64,000 bases of DNA, from positions 35,059 to 99,058 of the forward strand of contig NZ_JBEPMO010000010.1 in the NCBI RefSeq assembly GCF_040545805.1, written 5' to 3'. The notes under the pieces are model-generated. The model made no database searches, had not been told where the DNA came from, and saw nothing but the letters and a program-made list of their open reading frames with translations. The stretch's first letter is position 1. Each line of letters begins with the position of its first letter. Source of the stretch: Moheibacter stercoris (lineage in GTDB: Bacteria; Bacteroidota; Bacteroidia; Flavobacteriales; Weeksellaceae). This document shows positions 56,265 to 64,000 of this stretch, one piece after another. A program made the position numbers and the translations under genes.

Positions 56265-56301
56265 CGAGGATGTTTTCGAAAGAAAGCATCCTTCTTTTTT
56301 T
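56265..56301 (+). terminator. Terminator between POT genes 1 and 2
   Basis: The stem AGGATG / CATCCT is followed by a run of seven T residues. It overlaps an ORF start at 56270, which argues against that start for the next gene. Confidence 0.6.
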
Positions 56302-56308
56302 ACTAAAT

Positions 56309-57817
56309 ATGAATACATTAGAACAAATTCAAAATTTCGAAGGAAAATATCCCAAACAGATTTGGTCCTTATTTTTCTCCGAAATGTGGGAACGCTTCTG
56401 TTTCTACGGAATGCGAGGGATGCTCGTGTTCTTTATGATTGACCAATTAAAATTCGAAGAAACTACCGCCAATTTGCAATATGGAGCGACACAAGCATTT
56501 GTGTATGCGTTTACGTTTGTAGGTGGTTTGTTTGCCGATAAAATTTTAGGATTCAGGAAATCGCTTTTCTGGGGCGGATTGTTAATGATTGTGGGAAGTT
56601 TAATTCTCGCCACCGATCCGAAACAATTTTTCTTCTTAGGAATTGCTTTCACAGTCGTTGGAACCGGATTCTTCAAACCGAATATTTCCACAATGGTTGG
56701 GAAATTATACCGAAACGATGATTCACGAAGAGATGCAGGATTTTCCTTGTTCTATGCGGGAATCAATTTAGGAGCGCTTTTGGGTGGTTATTTATGTATT
56801 GCCATTGGAAAAGGCGAAATGTTATCAACCGTAATTCCAGAAGGAGCTAGATGGAATGTAGCCTTTGGATTGGCTGCCGTTGTGATGGTCATCAGTTTGA
56901 TAAATTTCGTTTTGACCCAAAAGAGTTTAGGGCCAATTGGTTTACAACCTCAGCAAATTCTATCAGATGGTTCGGTGAAACCCTTTGAAATGTGGAAAGA
57001 ATATGGCGTATATGTCTTGACGTTGGTTTTCGTTCCTATCATTATGTTGATGGTGGCAGTTCCTGAGTATACCGACTATTTTATGTACACTATCGGACCT
57101 GTTGTTTTGATTTATTTGTTCTTCGAAATGTCCAAAGTAACTTCAGCTGAACGTAAAAAATTATATGCAGCTTTGGTTTTCATCATTTTCTCGATTTTAT
57201 TCTGGGGAATTTACGAACAAGCAGGTGGATCCTTAAGCATCTTTGCTGCGAAGAATTTGAACAAAGATTTATTGGGCTTAGATCCAAATGGAGTCAACAA
57301 TTCTGCGGGAGCTTTCTTCATTATTTTCTTAGCGCCTTTGTTTGGGTTGTTGTGGATTTGGTTGAGTAAAAAACGAATTGAACCCAATACCGTCGTGAAA
57401 TTTGGTTTAGGATTTATCTTCTTAGGTTTGGGGTATTATGTGTTGTTTGCAACTCGTTTGTTTGCAGACTTACAAGGAGTAACTTCTTTGAATATCTTCA
57501 CGATTGCTTTATTGGTCATCACCTTTGGTGAATTGTGTTTGTCACCGATCGGTTTGTCCATCATGACGAAATTATCGACCGACAAATTACAAGGGATGAT
57601 GATGGGATTATGGTTCTTGGCAAGTGCATACGGACAATATGTTGCCGGAATCATCGGAGCCAATATGGCAACAGCCAAGGAAGGTTCAACCAATTATGAT
57701 GCATTGATCGCGTATACAGAAGGATACAAACAATTAGGAATTTACGCATTAATCGCGGGTGTTTTGTTAATTATCATTGCGCCTCAGGTTAGAAAATTAA
57801 TGCAAGAAGTTAAATAA
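56309..57817 (+). CDS. POT family peptide transporter 2
   Basis: This is a proton-coupled peptide symporter, 502 aa from the ATG at 56309 (MNTLEQIQNFEGKYPKQIW). An in-frame ATG at 56270 lies within a terminator hairpin and adds a non-homologous hydrophobic stretch, so I reject it. The family motif is FSEMWERFCFYGMRGML; PTR signatures are GTGFFKPNISTMVGKLYR and FSLFYAGINLGALLGGYL. It is clearly distinct from transporters 1 and 4. It is 23 bases from transporter 3. Confidence 0.93.
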   Translation: MNTLEQIQNFEGKYPKQIWSLFFSEMWERFCFYGMRGMLVFFMIDQLKFEETTANLQYGATQAFVYAFTFVGGLFADKILGFRKSLFWGGLLMIVGSLILATDPKQFFFLGIAFTVVGTGFFKPNISTMVGKLYRNDDSRRDAGFSLFYAGINLGALLGGYLCIAIGKGEMLSTVIPEGARWNVAFGLAAVVMVISLINFVLTQKSLGPIGLQPQQILSDGSVKPFEMWKEYGVYVLTLVFVPIIMLMVAVPEYTDYFMYTIGPVVLIYLFFEMSKVTSAERKKLYAALVFIIFSILFWGIYEQAGGSLSIFAAKNLNKDLLGLDPNGVNNSAGAFFIIFLAPLFGLLWIWLSKKRIEPNTVVKFGLGFIFLGLGYYVLFATRLFADLQGVTSLNIFTIALLVITFGELCLSPIGLSIMTKLSTDKLQGMMMGLWFLASAYGQYVAGIIGANMATAKEGSTNYDALIAYTEGYKQLGIYALIAGVLLIIIAPQVRKLMQEVK

Positions 57818-57840
57818 GAATTAAAATTTAAGTAAAAAAT

Positions 57841-59535
57841 ATGGCTGATAAAGAGGAATTGTTTTCGGAAGCGGATTTTAAAGGGGGAAAAAAGTCGTTC
57901 AGACAAACCGTTGGTTCGTTAAACAAAAATTATTGGATAGCCTCCATTATGGAGCTATTTGAACGTTGGGCTTGGTATGGTATTTATGGATTATTTGGAT
58001 TGTATTTGGTAGGATCTACCGATGCAGGTGGTCTTGGTTTTGATCATATCCAAAAAGGTAATATTACAGGTGGAGTGGTTGCAATTTTGTATTTACTGCC
58101 ACTTTTCTTTGGGGTGATTGCCGATCGAATTGGGTATAAAATTTCCTTAACAATTGCCTATATTTTACTCATTGTCGGCTATTATATGATGGGCGAAGTG
58201 CGTACCTATTCCAGTATGTATTTAGTTTTCCTATTGGTCGCAGTTGGAGCTGCCTTTTTTAAACCGGTAGCCTCCGCCATCGTCGCACGAAATACCGACG
58301 AAACTACAGGAACGATAGGATTCGGGATATTTTATATGATGGTTAACATCGGAGGTTTTATTGGGCCTTCAATGTCTTCGTATTTACGTACAGAATTTGG
58401 TTGGAAATTGATGTTTATCCAAGGAGCGGTAGTCATTACCATCAATTTAATCATTTTGTTATTGTTCTATAAAGAACCAAAAGTTGAGAAACCAAAAGAT
58501 TCGATTGGGAAAGCTATAATTGATTCCTTACTTGGAATATTTCATGCTTTAAAAGATGTTCGTTTGGGAATTCTATTATTGTTGATGGTCGGATTTTGGA
58601 CGATGTTCAACCAATTGTTCAACACACTTCCAAATTTTATCGAGGATTGGGTGAATTCATCTGTGGTCAGCAATTGGATCAATGCCAATATGCCATCAGG
58701 AATTGCTAAATTATTAACAGATGGTGCACAAGTAAAACCTGAGTGGTTTACCAATATTGATGCTTTGATGATTATTTTCTGCCAAATATTTGTTTCCTAT
58801 TTTGTAACCAAAATGCGTCATATTTCGGCTGTAATTCGCGGAGCAATTATCGCAACAATCGGGATTGCTATGTCCTTTTACTTCGGAACGGTTTGGTTTG
58901 CGATTATTGGAACCATGATTTTCTCGATTGGTGAAATGATGTCAAGTCCAACGGTTTCATCGTTCATCGCTTTGATTACACCCAAAGGAAAAGAAGGTTT
59001 GTACCAAGGAACCTATTTCTTACCTGTAGCAGCAAGTTATTTTGTGACACAATTTATTTCAGGTAATTTGTACCAAGCATGGTCCGACAAACTTTCTTTG
59101 TTGAAAAAAGAAATGACCACGCGAAATATTGCAATGCCTGAAATTGTTTCCAAGGAACAATTCGTAGAAGAAGGTTCGAATGCCTTTGGGATGAAATTGG
59201 CGGATTTTGAAAATCAATTCAATTTAAAAGCAGAAGAAATCAATTGGGATCAAGTAAAAACTTCTGTTTCAGAATTTGCAGCTCAAAAAAATGTGGATGT
59301 TTCAGGAATTCATTTTCCATTCTCAAAAAATGAATACTTCCAATTGGCAGAACAAAAATTAGGAATGGATCATTGGCAAATGACCGAAATGTTGTGGAAT
59401 ACCTACGAACCCAATAAAATTTGGTTGGTGATTGTTGGTATTGGTTTGTTCTCGGTTGTGTCGTTGACAATTTATGATCGCATGATTATCAAACCAATTG
59501 AACGTAAAAACAAAGCGAATTCTGCAGAAAATTAA
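57841..59535 (+). CDS. POT-like transporter 3, with C-terminal insertion
   Basis: This is a 564-aa membrane protein of the same superfamily but the most divergent of the four. The motif is MELFERWAWYGIYGLFG in place of ERFxYYG, and the helix-5 signature is AAFFKPVASAIVARNT. Between the last two helices it has an insertion of about 100 charged, helical residues (about 420-520) outside the membrane, which the other three lack. It is cotranscribed with transporter 2, and a terminator follows. Substrate is uncertain; peptides are inferred from the context. Confidence 0.85.
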   Translation: MADKEELFSEADFKGGKKSFRQTVGSLNKNYWIASIMELFERWAWYGIYGLFGLYLVGSTDAGGLGFDHIQKGNITGGVVAILYLLPLFFGVIADRIGYKISLTIAYILLIVGYYMMGEVRTYSSMYLVFLLVAVGAAFFKPVASAIVARNTDETTGTIGFGIFYMMVNIGGFIGPSMSSYLRTEFGWKLMFIQGAVVITINLIILLLFYKEPKVEKPKDSIGKAIIDSLLGIFHALKDVRLGILLLLMVGFWTMFNQLFNTLPNFIEDWVNSSVVSNWINANMPSGIAKLLTDGAQVKPEWFTNIDALMIIFCQIFVSYFVTKMRHISAVIRGAIIATIGIAMSFYFGTVWFAIIGTMIFSIGEMMSSPTVSSFIALITPKGKEGLYQGTYFLPVAASYFVTQFISGNLYQAWSDKLSLLKKEMTTRNIAMPEIVSKEQFVEEGSNAFGMKLADFENQFNLKAEEINWDQVKTSVSEFAAQKNVDVSGIHFPFSKNEYFQLAEQKLGMDHWQMTEMLWNTYEPNKIWLVIVGIGLFSVVSLTIYDRMIIKPIERKNKANSAEN

Positions 59536-59557
59536 GGAATTGCTAATAAAATCTTAA

Positions 59558-59593
59558 GAAAAAGCCCGTAATATTTAAAAACGGGCTTTTTTA
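59558..59593 (+). terminator. Terminator after transporter 3
   Basis: The stem AAAAAGCCCG / CGGGCTTTTT with a loop of about 13 bases and a T-run. Confidence 0.85.
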
Positions 59594-59637
59594 TTGGGAA
59601 AATCTTATTATTTTCGACTTTTCTAAAAAAGAGTATT

Positions 59638-61386
59638 ATGCAAAGTCAACAAGATTCATTCTTTGATTCCAAAGTTCTGGGACATCCGTCCGGTTTATTT
59701 GTATTGTTTTTTACCGAAATGTGGGAACGCTTCTCCTTTTATGGGATGCGTGTCTTGTTGATTCAGTTTTTAACTGCGGCAGTTATCGGAAGCAATCCTG
59801 GTTATGGTTGGGATGTAGTCGATGCGACTGCTTTGTACGGTACCTATGCAATGTTATTGTACGTAACGCCAATTTTTGGTGGTATGATTGCCGATAAATA
59901 TACCGGATATCGTTGGGCCGTAGTGATAGGTTCGATTATTATGACGCTCGGTCACGGATTTATGGCCTTGAATGGAATTAATTTCTTCTACCTCGGTTTG
60001 ATATGTTTGGTCATTGGTACAGGTTTCTTTAAACCCAATATGACGTCAATCCTTTCTGAAATGTACAAGAAATTCCCAGAGAAGAAAGACGGTGCTTACA
60101 CCATTTTCTACATGGGAGTAAATGCTGGAGCCTTCTTTGGAATGATGTTATGTGGGTATCTAGCAGAAAAAGTTGGTTGGCACTGGGGATTCGGATTGGC
60201 TGGTATCTTCATGTTATTGGGTACTTTACAGTTCTGGTTAGCCAAACCATTGTTTGGAAAAATTGGAGAGATTCCGAAAAAAGGTGAAAAAACAGAAGCT
60301 GAACAGAAAGAAATGTATGGAGAAGGTGAGAAGCCAAATCCATTTACAACGCTAGATATAGCCTTGATTGTGATTATGACAATCTTAGGTTTAGGATATG
60401 CATTCAACGATCCTTTGAGCAAAATTGCCGATATTAATTTGTTCCCATTTGAAGTGGGCAGACTTTCAGGACAGAATTTTGGTGCGTTATTGGCCCTTGT
60501 TTTATTCTTCTTTGTAGTCATCAAACGTATGGCTGGTTATACCAAAGTGGTTCGTGATCGTATGATTGCGGTTATTATTTTCGCAGTCTTTGTCGTATTC
60601 TTCTGGATGTCGTTTGAACAAGGAGCGTCTTCTTTGGTGGTATTTGCTCGTGACAATATTGATCGTTCATTGGAAGGAACAACCAAAACTATTTTTGACA
60701 TTGTCAATGTCTTATTGACCGTTGTTCCCTTGTTAATCATCACCTATGTTTTATTCTTATTGAAAAAACGAACTTGGAACAAAATTCCAATGTCAAACGT
60801 TGTGTTAGCGATTTGTTTCATTGGAATTTGGGGAGTTGCCTTGTGGATGTTAAACCGTGAATTACGTTCAGAAACTTCTGAAATTACGGTTTCTTTCTTC
60901 AGTACCTTAAACTCATTCTTCATCATTACATTGGCATCCTTTGTATCGAGAATTTGGGATTCCAAATACAATCCACCTGCAGCCTTTAAATATGGTTTAG
61001 GATTGATCATTATGGCATTAGGTTTCGGAGCATTATTTTTAGGAACGAGTGGCGTAGCCGAAGGAGTGAAAATCAGTTTCATGTGGTTGGTAGTGGCTTA
61101 TTTATTCCATACGTTAGGAGAATTGTGTTTATCACCAGTTGGACTTTCATATGTTTCGAAATTGGTTCCAGCAAGAATGATTGCCTTCATGTTTGGTATG
61201 TGGTATTTGGCCGTTGCGATTGGAAATAAACTGGCTGCATTGTTAGGAGGACAAATCGAAAACATTACAAAAGAATATTCACTATCACATTTCTTCTTAA
61301 TCTTTACAGTTGTTCCAATTGTAATGGGATTGATTGTTATGTCATTACACCCGCTTTTGAAGAAATTGATGCACGGAGTAAAATAA
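59638..61386 (+). CDS. POT family peptide transporter 4
   Basis: This is a 582-aa proton-coupled peptide symporter closest to transporter 1: both start with HPxGLFVLFFTEMWERFS(Y/F)YGMR and end in LKK(M/L)MHG(I/V)K. It differs by an insertion of about 60 residues near position 230-290 (LDIALIVIMTILGLGY and LLALVLFFFVVIKRM), forming two extra helices between the two halves, a known feature of many bacterial POTs. Its own leader after a terminator suggests separate control from transporters 1-3. Confidence 0.94.
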   Translation: MQSQQDSFFDSKVLGHPSGLFVLFFTEMWERFSFYGMRVLLIQFLTAAVIGSNPGYGWDVVDATALYGTYAMLLYVTPIFGGMIADKYTGYRWAVVIGSIIMTLGHGFMALNGINFFYLGLICLVIGTGFFKPNMTSILSEMYKKFPEKKDGAYTIFYMGVNAGAFFGMMLCGYLAEKVGWHWGFGLAGIFMLLGTLQFWLAKPLFGKIGEIPKKGEKTEAEQKEMYGEGEKPNPFTTLDIALIVIMTILGLGYAFNDPLSKIADINLFPFEVGRLSGQNFGALLALVLFFFVVIKRMAGYTKVVRDRMIAVIIFAVFVVFFWMSFEQGASSLVVFARDNIDRSLEGTTKTIFDIVNVLLTVVPLLIITYVLFLLKKRTWNKIPMSNVVLAICFIGIWGVALWMLNRELRSETSEITVSFFSTLNSFFIITLASFVSRIWDSKYNPPAAFKYGLGLIIMALGFGALFLGTSGVAEGVKISFMWLVVAYLFHTLGELCLSPVGLSYVSKLVPARMIAFMFGMWYLAVAIGNKLAALLGGQIENITKEYSLSHFFLIFTVVPIVMGLIVMSLHPLLKKLMHGVK

Positions 61387-61398
61387 TGGCTAAATTTG
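61366..61398 (+). promoter_or_regulatory. Promoter of the thioredoxin-like gene
   Basis: TTG at 61366-61368 and TAAATTTG at 61391-61398 are separated by 22 bases. The -33 element lies within the 3' end of transporter 4. The ATG is 20 bases downstream. Confidence 0.6.
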
Positions 61399-61418
61399 CT
61401 TGATATAAAAATTCATTC

Positions 61419-61886
61419 ATGAAAAATAAGGTTGTTTTAGGGTTAATTGGTTTGCTTTTCACGGTAGGTTTAGCTGCGCAGGAAATCAAATGGTTAACCC
61501 TTGAACAAGCCGATTCGGAATTGAAGAAAAATCCGGACAAACCTTTGTTCATCGATTTTTATACAGATTGGTGCGGATGGTGTAAAAAAATGGATGCATC
61601 CACTTTCAAAGATCCTGAAGTGGTGAAATACCTCAATGAAAACTACATCAACGTGAAATTTGACTCCGAATCCAAAGAAGATGTCAAGTTTCGTGGGAAA
61701 ACCTATCAATACGTCAACATCCCAAATAGCCGTAAAGGTGTTCATGCCTTTGCGTATTTCTCTTTACGTGGAAAACTGTCCTATCCGGCTTATGCTGTGA
61801 TGAATCCTCAAGGCCGCATGGAACGACTTCTTTTGGGTTATATGACCAAAGAAAAATTATTTGACGGTCTTACTGCAACCGAATAA
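61419..61886 (+). CDS. Exported thioredoxin-fold protein
   Basis: This is a 155-aa secreted or periplasmic redox protein. A signal peptide ends near residue 20 (VGLAAQ). The active-site motif WCGWCKKMD has Cys52 and Cys55, and the cis-proline is in SYPAYAVMNPQG. The form resembles thioredoxin-like proteins with the WCxWC pattern; disulfide reduction or oxidation outside the cytoplasm is likely. Its last 17 bases overlap the 3' end of comEC on the other strand. It has its own promoter. Confidence 0.88.
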   Translation: MKNKVVLGLIGLLFTVGLAAQEIKWLTLEQADSELKKNPDKPLFIDFYTDWCGWCKKMDASTFKDPEVVKYLNENYINVKFDSESKEDVKFRGKTYQYVNIPNSRKGVHAFAYFSLRGKLSYPAYAVMNPQGRMERLLLGYMTKEKLFDGLTATE

Positions 61887-63867
61887 TTTTTGCGCCCATT
61901 TCATGGGTTCTCCAAAACTCTTTATTGGTTTGTCCTAAATGATTGGGATAATTAGATCCATCCAACATGAATTCTGTTTGGTTTGAAATGGAATCCATCA
62001 ATAGTTTCGAATTCGATTGAATCAAGATGAAATCTACATCAGATGTGATGTGCCGATAATTCTCATTCATAACCAAAAATTTCCTTTCTTTAAATACAAT
62101 CAAATTATGGGATTTACCATAAAACGAAAGTTGAGGTTCATGCATTTCAAAAAATCGGATTTCTTTTATGTTTTCTTTGATCGAATAGGATTTCAATAGG
62201 TATTTCTGAAGGTTGACAGTGTCCGAAATATTTTGAACATATACATCCATTTCCTTACCATTTCGAACGCCAATCACGGAGTTTTTGTATTGGTGAAATA
62301 CGATGATTTCCTTTTTTGCATTCAATTCATGAATTCGAATGTGGCGCTGAATTTGAAAAATAAAAAGAATGGAGATCAGTAGAATGATTGGTTTGAATTT
62401 GGGTTGAGTCAGAATGAATTTCAACAAAACAATCATAAGAAGTAAGAGAATGACTTCCCAGAATTCAAAATGGATTCGTTCGAAAATGAGAAAATCAAAT
62501 CCTGAGAGCCAATCCATGTATTGATTGCATAGTTCAATAAATTCATTGAAAACGATTATCCAAAGTGGAAAGATCAAGTTCAATTCAATCAAAAGAATAC
62601 TGATCATACCTCCAGCAATCATCAGATTGGACGCTAAAATCATCACCAAATTTCCAGCGAGAAACAAACCCGAAGTTTGATGAAAATAATAAGCTGCAAT
62701 CGGAAAAGTTCCCAATTGAGCCGAAATGCTTGTTCCAACAAATCCAATGGTATATCGACTTGTTTTGGTTTTGGGACGAAATAGTTTCTGATAAACAGGA
62801 TGTAAATACACAATGAAAAATACCGCCGAATAACTCAATTGAAATCCAATGTCAAAAAGGAAATTGGTGTTGATACATAATAGAACCAAGGCCGTAACGG
62901 CCAAAGTATGGTAGATGTTGGGTTTTCGTTGAAGGGTATAGGAGCCATGAAATACGGTTATCATCAAGGCAGAGCGTAAAATGGGTGGTTGAAATCCTAC
63001 TAACAAAACATAGGACCATATTAAAATTAAACTTGCTAAAATTCGGATAATTCGGCCATTTTTCAAATAAATCAGGGGATATAACAACACGTAAAACATT
63101 GTGTACACAATCATGATATGCAATCCTGAAACCGACAATATATGAACGACTCCCGTTTTGCGATAGGTTTCTTGCACTTCATCATCCATTTCTGTACGAT
63201 CACCCAAAATCATGGCGCCAATGATGTCTGCACTGTTTTTCGAATAGGATGATTCTTGTAATTTTTGATGAATATTTCGCTTATAGGACGATGTGAAATG
63301 CCAAAAGGAATTTCCTTCTTGAAGATGGAAATTTGGGTCAAGAACGAAACTGACATACCGAATCTTTTGTCGTTTTAAATACTGGGAATAATCAAATTGA
63401 TGCGGATTTAAGGCTTTAGGACTTGGTTGAATTTTGGCGTTTACCCAAACTTGATCAGAAGGATGAATCATGGGGAATTCTCGTTTCCAATACAAAAGCA
63501 GATTGGTTTGAGCAATTTTGATAGAATCTATGGAGATGATTTTCGCTTTGTATTTTCGGTATTTTTCAGAAGGTTTGTAAACCTCTTCAATTTCCAATTG
63601 TATCCAATTTTCAGTTTCCTGAAATATACTTGGAATAGGAGTAAACCGATTTTGAGTTTCGGCCAAAAAGAATCCAATTCGAATGAATAAAACAAAAAAT
63701 ACCAGAGTATATCTACGTCGATAGATGAAATAGCCAAGTAGAAAAACATAGAAGAAAACAAAGAAAAAAGACAAAGCTTGATTGAGCTGATAATTTGGGA
63801 GGTATTCAGCTAACAAAATCCCCAATACGAGACCGCAAAGAGGTAAGATGAAGGGTTGGTTTTTCAT
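61870..63867 (-). CDS. comEC: ComEC/Rec2 family DNA uptake channel protein
   Basis: ComEC carries single-stranded DNA across the inner membrane in natural transformation. The protein is 665 aa from the ATG at 63867 (MKNQPFILPLCGLVLG); an in-frame ATG at 63960 would run through a terminator hairpin. An N-terminal DUF4131-like region (about 20-200) is followed by the Competence domain, with ILGDRTEMDDEVQETYRKTGVVHILSVSGLHIMIVYTMFY and PPILRSALMITVF. The last 150 residues lack a metallo-beta-lactamase HxHxDH motif, so the nuclease domain seen in some relatives is absent, as is common in this phylum. Competence itself is not shown. Confidence 0.92.
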   Translation of the reverse strand: MKNQPFILPLCGLVLGILLAEYLPNYQLNQALSFFFVFFYVFLLGYFIYRRRYTLVFFVLFIRIGFFLAETQNRFTPIPSIFQETENWIQLEIEEVYKPSEKYRKYKAKIISIDSIKIAQTNLLLYWKREFPMIHPSDQVWVNAKIQPSPKALNPHQFDYSQYLKRQKIRYVSFVLDPNFHLQEGNSFWHFTSSYKRNIHQKLQESSYSKNSADIIGAMILGDRTEMDDEVQETYRKTGVVHILSVSGLHIMIVYTMFYVLLYPLIYLKNGRIIRILASLILIWSYVLLVGFQPPILRSALMITVFHGSYTLQRKPNIYHTLAVTALVLLCINTNFLFDIGFQLSYSAVFFIVYLHPVYQKLFRPKTKTSRYTIGFVGTSISAQLGTFPIAAYYFHQTSGLFLAGNLVMILASNLMIAGGMISILLIELNLIFPLWIIVFNEFIELCNQYMDWLSGFDFLIFERIHFEFWEVILLLLMIVLLKFILTQPKFKPIILLISILFIFQIQRHIRIHELNAKKEIIVFHQYKNSVIGVRNGKEMDVYVQNISDTVNLQKYLLKSYSIKENIKEIRFFEMHEPQLSFYGKSHNLIVFKERKFLVMNENYRHITSDVDFILIQSNSKLLMDSISNQTEFMLDGSNYPNHLGQTNKEFWRTHEMGAKIIRLQ

Positions 63868-63906
63868 CTTTTTTGGTTTAAGTCTTCCTAAGATACAAAA
63901 AAAACG

Positions 63907-63937
63907 AGGCTGTCTCAAAAGTGAGATAGCCTTTTTT
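63907..63937. terminator. Terminator hairpin upstream of comEC
   Basis: The stem GGCTGTCTC / GAGATAGCC (one G-T pair) has a T-run on each side. On the minus strand it would end a transcript coming from beyond the window. Confidence 0.7.
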
Positions 63938-63943
63938 ATAAAT

Positions 63944-63969
63944 AAAAAAAGGAAAGCCAAAGCTTTCCC
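63944..63969 (-). terminator. Second terminator hairpin, minus strand
   Basis: The stem GGAAAGC / GCTTTCC with a 4-base loop is followed on the minus strand by seven T residues. With the hairpin at 63907-63937 it forms a tandem terminator for a gene beyond 64000. Confidence 0.7.
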
Positions 63970-64000
63970 AATTGAAGCAATTTTAGTAAATTGCTTTGTG

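Noticed and set aside
63961..64000. 3' end of another minus-strand gene
   Set aside because: Only 40 bases are visible. The tandem terminators suggest a gene beyond the window, but no reading frame can be supported.

Overview
The window is chromosomal DNA from a member of the Bacteroidetes, most likely order Flavobacteriales. The evidence is the gliding/type IX secretion protein SprA, a PorP/SprF-like protein, proteins ending in type IX sorting domains, a short primary sigma factor (288 aa) without region 1.1, a NuoG reduced to its iron-sulfur part, and recurring promoter boxes of the form TAnnTTTG. The DNA is AT-rich. I cannot name the genus.

Layout. 1-1384: end of the F1 ATP synthase operon (atpA 3' end, atpG), then a TerC membrane protein. 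2573-6689: a large type IX-secreted surface protein and a PorP/SprF-like protein. 6786-9132: recF, a DUF721 gene and a YheT-like hydrolase, tightly packed. 9198-13699: six small secreted proteins of unknown function, arranged as a three-gene cassette present twice. 13821-17000: rpe, a beta-barrel pseudogene with three nonsense codons, the primary sigma factor, an MmcQ/YjbR gene and a membrane protein. 17189-21415: leuS and three small genes. 21508-34661: a complete 14-gene complex I operon in the order nuoA-N on the minus strand. 34977-36315: ribosomal proteins L21 and L27 and an acidic orphan. 36402-48191: malic enzyme, ruvA, sprA, gcvH, a VanZ-like gene and a secreted endonuclease I. 48276-52352: hisS carrying a large in-frame AT-rich insertion, a 22-bp tandem repeat array, a DUF4143 ATPase gene and a decayed IS982 element. 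52442-61886: a secreted dipeptidyl peptidase, four POT-family peptide transporters and a thioredoxin-like protein. 61870-63867: comEC on the minus strand.

How the genes connect. ATP synthase and complex I are the respiratory core. SprA is the outer-membrane pore of the type IX system, and the anchor-L protein and endonuclease I are visible likely substrates. The dipeptidyl peptidase releases dipeptides outside the cytoplasm, and the neighbouring POT transporters are suited to import them. The sigma factor encoded here is the one expected to read the TAnnTTTG promoters marked below.

Most of the window is ordinary core genome. The parts that deserve attention are the hisS insertion, the duplicated cassette of secreted proteins, the 22-bp repeat array before the DUF4143 gene, and two clear gene remnants (the beta-barrel pseudogene and the IS982 copy). 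I found no CRISPR array, tRNA, rRNA or recognisable phage.
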